Origin: Larix kaempferi
Taxonomy: Eukaryota > Streptophyta > Pinopsida > Pinales > Pinaceae
Assembly: GCA_027924585.1 (NCBI GenBank)
Contig: BSBM01000372.1
Span: 5,439,001-5,503,000, forward strand
Direction: 5' to 3'
Length of the DNA stretch: 64,000 bases
The notes beneath the pieces are model-generated. The model was not told where the DNA came from and ran no database searches. It worked only from the letters and a program-made list of their open reading frames with translations. The position numbers and the translations under genes were made by a program. This document shows, piece after piece, positions 54,564 to 64,000 of this stretch. Numbering within the stretch: the first letter of the stretch is position 1; each line of letters starts with the position of its first letter.

Positions 54564-54656
54564 TAATCTCACAGCAGATTCCGAGCCGAAGGTACCAGTA
54601 ATAAGTGGATGCAGACGATAGTGTGATCATTTGTAGACGAATACGACGGTAAACAA

Positions 54657-54670
54657 CATTAATAAATAAC
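54657..54670 (-). promoter_or_regulatory. Possible TATA element of the DREB gene
   Basis: On the - strand TTATTTATTAATG lies about 95 bases before the ATG, a usual distance for a plant TATA region with a short leader. The call rests on composition only. Confidence 0.25.
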
Positions 54671-55964
54671 GTTGTTGATTAATCCGAGGGTTAACAATGT
54701 CAAATGATTTCCATTTTTTATTTTATTTTTAATTTTAATAAATTTGGAAGGAATGGTTGAAATTCTAAGTAATAATGGTTGAGATTCTATACTTTTAATA
54801 ACCTATTTAAAATAGATAACTCTTCAGATGGTAAATAATAATGTTTAAGATGCTATAAACTAGCACAACCATAAATTAAGGGTTATCTATTTATCAACCA
54901 TCACTTATTTTTTATAATATTTTTTTCTCTTTCACATTTTTTAGTTATTTGTTATGATAATTGTTGATTATTTATTAATCATCTATTAGTTATCCATGCA
55001 TCAGTTATAAGTTATCCATTCATTAGTTATAGTACATTTATTGAAATTGTAAATAATAAATAATAATTATTGAGATTCTATAATCTTAATCCTTCAATAC
55101 TAGGGTTCTCCCACCTTATAAATCATGGTTCCCAATACCTTCCTTTTGGTTTTAACATTGGAGAACCTGGGAACTATTCTTATTTTAAATAGATCCACTA
55201 TAGAATTGAAAGTAGGAATATTTACACTATAGGTGTTAAATATTATCTGGGATTTTGGACTTCCTTGAGCTGATTAACAAGATTAACCCAGATGTGTAGT
55301 TAGGATTGTGCCTATCAGTGTTCCTCAACCACTTTATTTGTAGCTGTGCTAGTTATAACTGTAATTAAACTAGGTCGTAATAATACTTTTGATTTTCTTT
55401 AAATAATAATTGTTGAGATTATATAATCTTAATATAGAAAACATTTAGAATTTTAATATAGAAATTGTAAATAATAATTATTGAAATTGTTAAGATTTTT
55501 TTTAATTTTACTAAAATTTAAAAAAAAATTAAAATTATATATATTATATATAAATTGATAATACTAACTAAATAAACAATATAAATATATTTCAAATTTC
55601 AAATTTATCATATATTAAACATACTTTTAATATAGTAAAATATTTTGAAGATAATGATTTGATTGATGTATTATATAAATTGATATGATAACTTATTAAT
55701 ATAAAGTTATCACATAGTTCTAATAATCAAGTCTGTTAAATGATCAAATGATTTTTTAAGCTGCATCTACCCGTATTAGATTGTGAAATCCTAATAATTT
55801 AACATTTAAACTACTAGTCATAATGTATATATTCTTAAAAATATTAATGTATATACTATTTAAAAAAATTATATTATATATATTATTAAAATATTCAACA
55901 TTTGAAACCAAACTAATTTGTAGAGTCACATCCAAAATAACCAGTACAACTATTTAACTACTGT
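54671..55964. other. No gene seen; AT-rich spacer upstream of the DREB gene
   Basis: About 1.3 kb of strongly AT-rich sequence with recurring 'aataataattgttgagatt' words (for example 55057, 55405 and 55465). Confidence 0.5.
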
Positions 55965-56220
55965 TCAAACATCATACAGTCGTGAACTGGGGCCATTACA
56001 AACATAGTACATCGAATATCCAACCAATAAATTTGATTCTATTTTGTTTTTAGTTTATACTGTTCAAACATCAGCAATCGGCCATTACAAACATAGTACA
56101 TCGACTAAACAACCAATAAATTTGATTTTATTTTGTTTTTAGTTTATACGAAGGGGACCAATGCAAACATACCACATTGGAAATCCAACTAAGCAACTTG
56201 GATTTATTTTATTTTAAGTT
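55965..56220. repeat. 89-bp tandem repeat, about 2.7 copies
   Basis: GGCCATTACAAACATAGTACATCGA starts at 55991 and 56080; a diverged, shortened third copy starts near 56156. Each is followed by 'caaccaataaatttgatt' and 'ttttagtttatac'. Confidence 0.85.
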
Positions 56221-56779
56221 ATCTGAATATAGGTATGGTGAAGAATAAAAGGCTGCCCGTAGAGTTTTTTTTCACAGAAAAAATTTAACTTACTATTAAT
56301 ATACGAAATAGTAAACAGTACCAGCTGTCAGAAATACATGCTACTCACAAACCCTGTCAGAGGGTGCACATCATGCCAGATGTATCAATGTCAACATCAG
56401 AAAAGTTCCAATAAATGTTCATATGACCACATAATAACATCAGGAATCCCTCCAGCAGGAGAAACGGATCCAATAATCACCAGTATATCAAAGAGTCCAG
56501 ATACATATAAATATAAGGTCTCATACAACAGTCAGTCACAACAAACAAAAAACAAAGACCGCATATTATGCCCAACATAATATAATACCGAGCCGCAGCC
56601 ATATATGGCTGTCATATGAGCCGCAAAAATGAAGAGGATGTATGACAAAAACGTCCAACAAGAAGTTGGAGTCAGCCTCTAGGTATAATCTGCACATAGA
56701 GCTAAAAAACATATAAGTATCCACCTGCGAATAACGGGCATCAAATACATATAATGACAAAAATCAGAAACAACCAACA

Positions 56780-59700
56780 TCATGTCCAATGTAAATCATA
56801 AGAACCCTGAGTAATAAGTAAATCAGCCTGCCATTCTTGCCACATGATGATCCCAACCGGAGAGTTAAGTGCCCTCTTAGAAAATAAGTCCGCCTCCAAA
56901 TTTGCCTCCCTGTATACATGTTCAAAATGTATATGGTGGAAGTACCGGATAAGTATCTGAGCTGCATCCATCCAGTGTTTAAGAAGCAATACATTGAGTG
57001 ATGTCTTGCCACTTGCCCAAGTGATAGTAGATAGAGAATCTCCAAAAACTACAAGAGAAGAGATCTTTCTCATCCGAGCCCAGAACAATAAGAGCCAAAG
57101 TGCACATAACTCACTCCTTGAATTGGATCCATTGCCCAGGTTCAGCTAGATGTGGATGGATACATCGATGGAAATGTGTAAAGTGGCGCCCGCACCACCC
57201 CCCCCATACTGGCTCACAGCAGCCCCATCAAAGAATCCACAGGGATATATCAGCACAGGGGGGGCGCGACGAAGGTTCCTATCCAGTTTGGCATTATCAT
57301 CAAGAGCACAATAGGCTGAGACAAATTCTTTTTGTGCAGCAAGGGTTTTAGAGCATATCCCATCCATATAAAGTAATCTATTCTCAAATATATAAAGATT
57401 ACGTGCCTTCCATATCTCCCAGATCATAAAATATGGGAGTTCTGGACACCCAGCATCAAATCGAGACCAAGCATTAAGGCAATCATTAAGTGTACAGTAG
57501 TTCCATCTAAAGTGTACACCAGCTTTGTTTGCAATCAAGTTCCAGATGTCCCTTGTGTACTGGCAGGAAGTGAATAGATGATCTACCGATTCCTCCTATG
57601 TGCAGCATAGGGAGCACCTTCCCGGGCCACAAAATCCACGACGACATAGATTATCCCAAGTTAGAATCTTATTGCACAATGCAAGCTAGACAAAGCATTT
57701 TATCTTGAGGGGTAAAACAAGTTTCCAAATATAATTATCCCACCAGCGAGTCAAATACTGTGATTCAGCAAACAAAGCATCATATGCCAGCTTTGCAGAA
57801 ACATTTCCACCCACCACATCCCATGTCCAAACCAGTCTATCAGCAGCATCTGATAGCCTAATATTAGATTGATAGATCGGCCGGATATACTCATCCCATT
57901 CTTTCCCCAAGGAACCCATAAGTCCCAGCTGATCAGCCGAAATCCACTGAGCTCATCCATCCACAAATCGACCAGCCGCATGTGCCAAAGAAAAGTATCC
58001 ATTTGCTCTAAGATGTGTCCTCAAAGCCAACGATAGAGTGTGTCGCATTGATCCACCCATGATCGGATCCATTCCCAGCTTAATATCACGACCATCTCCG
58101 GGCAGCCAAGCAATCTAGAGTGTAATAACCCCGAAGGCACCCATCAATCCATTCCAAATATTAGAGATGCCCAAAGTAGCAGGTCTAATCAGGCGCAACC
58201 AGCTTGCCACTGATACATTTTTCAGATATTTGGCTCTGATAATCCGGCCCCATAACGATTGATCAAAAAGAACGCGCCAGAGGCTTTTTGTGTGCAGGGC
58301 CGTAACAAATGAATCAAGATCCTTAATATTCTAGCCCCCCAATTTGCAGGGACGTTCCAAAGCCCTCCAATTCATGAGATGAAATTTCTCCTGATTTTCA
58401 CCTCCCGACCACAAAAAGCTGAATATCTTCCTCCTGATCAAACATAGGATGGATCGAGGGATTTTGCAAAGTGAGAACCAATATACTCCTAAGTTCAGTA
58501 AAACAGCTTTCACCAACGTAAGCCTGCCACCCAAGGATAAATACCGAAAGCACCAGTGATTGATATGCATTTCAAATCTACTGACAAGCCATGACCAATC
58601 ATTTATCAGGTAATTAGATGGCTTAATGAAGAATCCCAGATATTTAGTGCCAGCCTCAAGCTCATTGAATTTTAATGGTAGGATAATGCTGATCGACCGT
58701 TCCACTTCGTCCAGCAATGAGTGTTTCAAAAAGAAAGATTTTATATAGCTGATAATCATGCCCGTAACCGAGCAGAATAAGTCAAGCATTATCTTGTATT
58801 GTATCCATTCAGCAAGAACGCCCATGCCAAAGAGCATGACATCGTCCACAAACAATGAGTGAGTGACAGAAATCTCCCTTGATATTTTGATGCCAGTAAT
58901 CCTCCCATCCCTACGTGCCTTGTGAATGGATAGACTCAATCCTTCGATGACCAGCAAAAAAAGAAGTGGTGATAGGGGGCAACCCTGGCGAAGGCCCCTT
59001 GAAGCCTTAAAATAATCAGTAGGGTGTCCATTGATCAGAACAGCATAATTAACCGAGGATATACATGCCATTATTCATTTCATCACCCTCCATGGAAGGC
59101 CGATCTGGATAAGTATGAGACGCAGGAAATTCCAATCAACTTTATCATATGCTTTCACCAGGTCCAATTGTAGGATGAGTGCTTCAATTCTCTTTTGTTT
59201 GATAGAATGGAATATTTCCTATGTCACACCTACAACATCATGAATCTGACGAACACAAAGGAACCCATATTGCTCCATAGATAAATGTCTAGAAAGCAGA
59301 GGTTTGATTCTATCAACAATTATTTTAGCGATAATCTTATAGACCAGATTGCATAGAGCGATCGGTCTGAATTCATCATAATTATTTGGATGGGATGTCT
59401 TCGGAATGAGTGCTAGATAAGTAGAATTTAGTGCCCCAGAGACAATGCCTAGTTTCCGAGATTCATCCACAGCCATCCGAAGATCTTCTCCCATAATATC
59501 GAAGAAGTGAATGAAAATTTCCACTGTCCACCCATCCGGTCCAGGAGATTTATCTTTTGCAAAACCACGCAGGGTTTTTTCCAGATCATCCAGAGTGACA
59601 TCCAGGAATATATTGTCCCCCTCCTCATCATTGAACATCCGTAGGTATTCCTTGATAAGTTTAAACTGTTCAGCCAGTGTTGTATTTTTAGGGTCACAAT

Positions 59701-60925
59701 AGTACTCCTGGAAGTGACGAACTGCCTCATTCATCAAATTTTCCTCCCCCCTTATCCGCCGGCCCGTATGATCATTCAGGTCCCAGATGAAGTTTTGCAT
59801 CCTACGAGAGTCAGCAAAGCGATGGAAAAATTTAGTATTTAAGTCCCCCGCTTTGAGCCAAGTAGCTCTGCTCTTCAATCTCCATGATTCTTCCTGCATC
59901 AGAAGTATTTTCATTTTTCGGCACTCCAGTGAAGAGAGTTTAGACAGATCCATATTGTTCAGTGCAGTACCGACACCCCGGTTCATCAGAAATTCAACTT
60001 CCAATTCAATCTCAGTAAGTTCCTTCCCCATCAAGGCTTTTTTGTTTTTTTCCCACTTGATTGTATAGTCCTTAATCATCTTAAGTTTCACCGCCAGCTT
60101 GTCCATGGCAGATCGCTCCCCCGAAACATCCGCATGAGTCCACAAATTCCTCAGCCCCGAAGTGTAATCCCCCTCGGAGAGCCAAGTGGAATTGAATTTA
60201 AATGGGAAGGATTTATTGAAGGGATCATCATCAAATTGAAGGATAATCGGGAGATGATCGCTGATTTTGATTTGATGCATCCAGGACCTATAATTCTGAA
60301 AGCATGATAGTAGTGATTCCGATATCAGGAATCGATCAATACGTTTCTGAATCAGGTTGTCACCCGACCTTCCATTAGTCCAAGTTGGAGCCAAAGGCCG
60401 CGGGGCCACATCAACCAATGAAAACTTCATGAATAAATTAGAAAAATAAGGACCCAGGGGGTCCCTCCTGGCCAAGCCCCCCCACAACTCTCCATCACCC
60501 CAAGTAAAATTTAAGTCCCCAGAAATGATCAGGTTCTCCAAATCTAGAAAGTGTTCCGAGACAGCCAAGTTCCAGAATGTCTCCCGATCACAGTAAGGGC
60601 CATAGCAATTTATGATGTTAATGTTTTTCTTAGATCCCCGGATGTTACCAGCTAGCAGAATGCCCAGAGTAATATGAGATGGAGTTAATCTCAATAGAAG
60701 CGGATTCCAAGCAGCTAAAAGGCCACCAGAAAGACCAGCTGCATCCACAGAACAACACATCCAGCCTGGCTTGACCTTATTAAAGAAGATACGAGCTTTT
60801 TCCCTGCTAACCATAGTTTCCTGGAGTAGTACCAAATTAGGTTTGACAATATCTAACACACGTTTTAGGGCCAGTTGTTTGGGCAGGCCCCCCACCCCCC
60901 GAATGTTCAGGGAGAAAAAAATCAT
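56780..60925 (-). pseudogene. LINE ORF2 (endonuclease, reverse transcriptase, RNase H)
   Basis: 1381 codons in a single frame from ATG at 60925 to the end at 56780. The APE-type endonuclease is N-terminal (FFSLNIRGVGG, QETMV, ISGDLNFTW, ISDHLPI). RT follows (SPGPDGWTVEIF, FRPIALCNLVYKIIAKI, GLRQGCPLSPLLF, and FVDDVMLF with the catalytic D-D). Then come a Cys-rich zf-RVT region (57560-57700) and an RNase H (FFDGAAVSQYGGGG and DSLSTITWASGK). Eight premature stops are visible, at 59219, 59075, 58331, 58115, 57953, 57686, 57596 and 57146 (lowest coordinate of each codon). All are TAG or TGA and none is a frameshift. ORF2 would nick the target DNA and copy the RNA there. It overlaps ORF1 by ATGA. 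Confidence 0.9.
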
Positions 60926-62889
60926 TTCCTAACCCTTGCAAGGGCCTTCATTCCTCTAAGAGCCCGGGTATCAGAAGAGGTGGGAGAGTTCACCTTAACA
61001 AGGTCATCCTCTGTCCCCCCCAGAGTGACCTTCTTGTTTTTCCTGGCGCTACGAGTTTTCAGAGGAGAGAAGTCCTGAGACAGACCACCCCTACGTGCCC
61101 CCTTTTTTATACTCACATCTCCAGTTGTAACGGGCATGTTTGTATCAGCAGTATTGCAACCCCCACCAGTCAGTTCAGGAACCATCAGTTCCAAAGAACC
61201 CCCCAAAACCCTGTCAATTTCCTCATTAGTGTCCACCACCCTATTTCGAAAAAAAGTGGGTATGGGAGACTTCTTCACCATATCTGAGTACGATGGGATG
61301 AGTAGAGTATTCCCACCCAGGTCAGTCGTTAAATTGGGCTCAGCATTAGGACAATCCATCACCGACAGATTCGGTCCACAGGACCCTATACCCCCGCTAT
61401 CAACAACACAAGTATTCTTATCATTACTCATCTCGACAACCGTTCTACACTTCATATCCACATGGACAGGAAGGGGTTTCTCAGAATTGGAAGATACCAT
61501 AACCGTCGGGACAATAGCAGCAGGAGGATCGGGAGATAACGAGATACCCGGTGAGGTATCCACAGGGCAGAGTACATGCAATTCGTTCTTCAGCTCATTC
61601 TCAGATATCGAGCCATCGTTATCAGAGGAATCATTTGATGTATGTTCAGTCCCAGAGGAGGAATCCATGTTAAGATGGCGTCCCATATAATTACCATTAT
61701 TACCATTGTTCAAATCTAAAGTATTAATAAAAGATATATCCAATTCATTTAGAGAATGGAAAAATTTAGGATCCTAAAGTTCCAACTTACGAAATAGCGC
61801 CGAATCTGGAGCAAGTGGGTTGAGTACACGGTTGGAGAAGCCATCAAGAGCTCCCCTCGCATCCAACTCAATATCACTACCATCGTCCGACGACCAGAAA
61901 GGGCCCCTATGCTTGATGCGACCGGAAGAGGCCGGAGCCCTGCATTGGCGTCATAGGTGACCCACCACTTTACAATTTGAGCATAAAAAAGGAATGCCCC
62001 AGTAGTCGATGACCTGAGCCAGCTGACGTCCACACCAATTTATATGCAGAACATCTATAAGTCCCAGTGAGACGTCCACCTCAACCAACATCCGCCCCAT
62101 CCGCCGGTCAAAACCATGTAAATGCTCCTCCTCCACATGCAAAAACCGCCCAAGTTGGTTTCCAATAGCCTCGAAGGCCCCACGATTCCAAAAAGCCAGT
62201 GGAAGACCAGGCAGAAGCACCCATAAGTGTCTAAGACGGACAGTGGCCGATTTTGGGTCAAAGTCTGTTTGCCACTTTTGTAACATTAAGCTTCCCGTTC
62301 CATAGAGCCACAAACCCTCCAGGATGCGAGTACAGTGTGCCTCCTGTTCAAATTTAAAACCATACCATCCACAAGCTAAAGCAATAACCCGCGGGGTGTA
62401 CTTCAAAATAGGCCTCCACATTTCCTCAACCCATTTAACAATGTTTCTGCGGTTCATAGCATGGTATGAGAATTTGCCTACAAGCACCGTCATGTTAAAC
62501 TCCACAATCTCCTCAAGAACAATATCCCGACCGACAGTCAACCAAGCTTCCCCGGGTCTGCTAAAATATTTTCCCACCATTCTCTCGTTCGCACGAGAGG
62601 ACGTCCCATATCGTTCACCATCTCCACGTCTTTGGCAAACCCTAGCAGAACCGACAGATGAGTCAGATCCCGAGGCTTCCCCAGGTGTCTTCCCCATAAC
62701 CACTGGACCCTTATGTGTCTTTCCATGTGTCGCCACCTGTCGGCCGTTAGCGTTCAAAGCCCATTTTTCACTCAGCTGGTTTTTGAAGAAGGAGTCCGGT
62801 TTGAACAAACTGGCTTCTTCAATCATGTAGTCCGACACATTCATATTATTATCCATCGGCATAGAGGATTCCGGCATGTTATCATCCAT
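60922..62889 (-). pseudogene. LINE ORF1 (DUF4283-like RNA-binding protein)
   Basis: A frame of about 655 codons from ATG at 62889 (MDDNMPESSMPMDNN) to TGA at 60922-60924. The part at 62000-62500 matches the DUF4283-type domain of plant LINE ORF1 (LVGKFSYHAMNRRNIVKWVE, RILEGLWLYGTGSLMLQKW, LPGLPLAFWNRGAFEAIGNQ, GRMLVEVDVSLGLIDVL). A CCHC zinc knuckle follows (C-SN-C-KVVG-H), interrupted before its last Cys by TGA at 61951-61953. A second stop, TAG, is at 61774-61776. The C-terminal third is low-complexity, acidic then basic (RSARKNKKVTLGG). ORF1 coats the element RNA. Confidence 0.85.
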
Positions 62890-63589
62890 TTCGGCAGTCA
62901 GAAACACGGATGTCGACAGATCCCTATATCAAAGTTCAAAACGAATCTTTACCGGCACAAAACCCTGTCAAAATGTGTTGTAATGATAACAACATCCACG
63001 GGCACGGTTCTGATGTAATATATGTTAATAATTATAGAGGTCCACCCCCGAAAAGCTGGCAAGAGAAGCGCCAGTGGGCACGGATCCAAAACCCCCAAAT
63101 CCGTTAACCCACGACACGGACACAAGAAAAACCCACGGCAGATGAACGTCATACAATGCACAGTTCCAGAACCCCCAAATCCGGTAACCACAGCACATTC
63201 AATAGAAAAAACCCACGGTAGAGAGACGGCATGAAATGCAATAGCTAAAAATCCATAACGACTATTATCTGTAACAAGTTAAATTTAACCCAACATCTGT
63301 AACAGGTTAGGCTTACCCGTTTTATGTCAAAACAGTAAACCGCCGTCTACCGTGGTTATATTCCACACTTGGATAAATTACTTTTACCAGCTATCAACTA
63401 TTCCCACCGCGAACACAGCATTCATAAGTTACCCAAGGTGACCTACATGGCATTATCTCCAAGCCAGATAACCTGCAATATCCCCGGTTTGTAAGCACCG
63501 CCAACGCCCCAGCATCAAACCCTCCAACTCCCATCGCTCTCCCCAACCGTCACTACTTTGCTCTATCTCTTATTATCACATCAAAGCCC
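62890..63589 (-). promoter_or_regulatory. LINE 5' UTR with 80-bp tandem repeat
   Basis: The region from the LINE's 5' end to the ORF1 start should hold the internal promoter. ACCCCCAAATCCG starts at 63091 and 63171, an 80-bp period covering about 63080-63240; both copies share AAAAACCCACGG. Short repeats 'ctgtaaca(a/g)gtta' follow at about 63268 and 63297. Confidence 0.6.
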
Positions 63590-63602
63590 GCCCATAGAGT
63601 TT

Positions 63603-64000
63603 ATTGTGTACTTTATTTGACATTATTTTTCTTCTAACTTCTACCAATATTATTATGGTGAATAATTAAATGTCACCCTTAGTATAGTTTATTGCGCATA
63701 TTTATTTGTAATATTTTTTATATGAGGGAGAAAGAAATCAAAAGGTTATATTGAAAAAATGTAAGTAAATTAAGAAAACAGAAAATAAAAAATGTGATTC
63801 CATCATACTTTTCCTTTCATATATAATTTTTTTTTATATGATATGAAAAATGGAATTTAAAATTAAAAAATATATGGAATGTTATAAAAGACAATATTCA
63901 TAAAATTGAAGAGGTTCATTTTATTAAAATTAAAAAAATAAATATTAAAATTTATATTAAAATACACATAAATAATTATTAAAATTTATATTAAAATATA
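63603..64000. other. No gene seen; AT-rich flank
   Basis: Strongly AT-rich sequence after the LINE's 5' target duplication. Short 'aaaatttatattaaaat' repeats lie near the window end. Confidence 0.6.

Larger units (their letters stand above)
56265..63589 (-). mobile_element. Full-length L1-type LINE, 7.3 kb, inactivated
   Basis: The element reads right to left, with 5' UTR, ORF1, ORF2, a 3' UTR and a T-run (poly-A tail on the - strand) at 56265-56272. A likely target duplication, GCCCGTAGAGTTT (56255-56267) against GCCCATAGAGTTT (63590-63602), matches 12 of 13 bases. Order and sizes agree with complete plant L1 elements. Both ORFs are in one frame throughout; only stop codons interrupt them. 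Confidence 0.85.

Noticed and set aside
56764-57045. Second frame overlapping the LINE RNase H
   Set aside because: Shadow of ORF2 in another frame; the RNase H motifs are in the 56780-57088 frame.

Overview
This window is nuclear DNA of a seed plant. Gene density is very low, and most of the sequence is LTR retrotransposons, a LINE, decayed gene copies and AT-rich tandem repeats. The repeat content and the style of the Gypsy, Copia and LINE proteins suggest a large-genome gymnosperm such as a conifer. That is an inference from style and no single base proves it. I found no bacterial-type genes, CRISPR arrays, rRNA or tRNA genes.

Layout from left to right. 3-1025 is an unrecognised protein fragment on the + strand. 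About 1.3-7.1 kb is an old, heavily broken Ty3/Gypsy element on the - strand, read as integrase, RNase H, reverse transcriptase, protease and gag from left to right. A younger 2.77-kb non-autonomous LTR element (7125-9897) sits in its leader; it has 227-bp LTRs, a Met-initiator primer site and a broken coiled-coil ORF, with no pol. 10-18 kb holds relic ORFs and several minisatellites, including an array whose units carry near-perfect palindromes (16.8-17.6 kb). 18150-18905 is a trehalose-6-phosphate synthase pseudogene and 24369-24940 a class II small heat-shock protein pseudogene that keeps an intron. 25584-32395 is a defective Copia element with a 5-bp target duplication; a second retroposed sequence lies inside one LTR.

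34228-48254 is a 14.0-kb Ty3/Gypsy chromovirus (Tekay/Del type) on the - strand. Its two 2696-bp LTRs differ at only two positions that I can see, and it has a perfect TTATG target duplication. Its gag-pol frame is open except for one single-base frame slip inside integrase. Its leader is unusually long, about 4 kb, and contains a tandem repeat, a cluster of stem-loops and a short gene-start-like ORF. Ten bases further on is a 1.93-kb TRIM/LARD-type element (48270-50195) with two 215-bp LTRs and its own TTCCT duplication.

The only intact host gene I can defend is an intronless DREB-type AP2/ERF transcription factor on the - strand (53817-54563). A full-length L1-type LINE on the - strand (about 56.27-63.59 kb) ends the window. 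Its ORF1 and ORF2 are each in one continuous frame, interrupted only by stop codons, and are joined by an ATGA stop/start overlap.

The window mainly records successive transposon insertions: Gypsy then short LTR element, Copia then retroposon, TRIM beside Gypsy. All four LTR elements whose primer site is visible use the initiator-Met tRNA. The best candidates for undescribed biology are the coiled-coil-encoding short LTR element, the stem-loop cluster and gene-like segment in the leader of the young Gypsy element, and the palindromic minisatellite.
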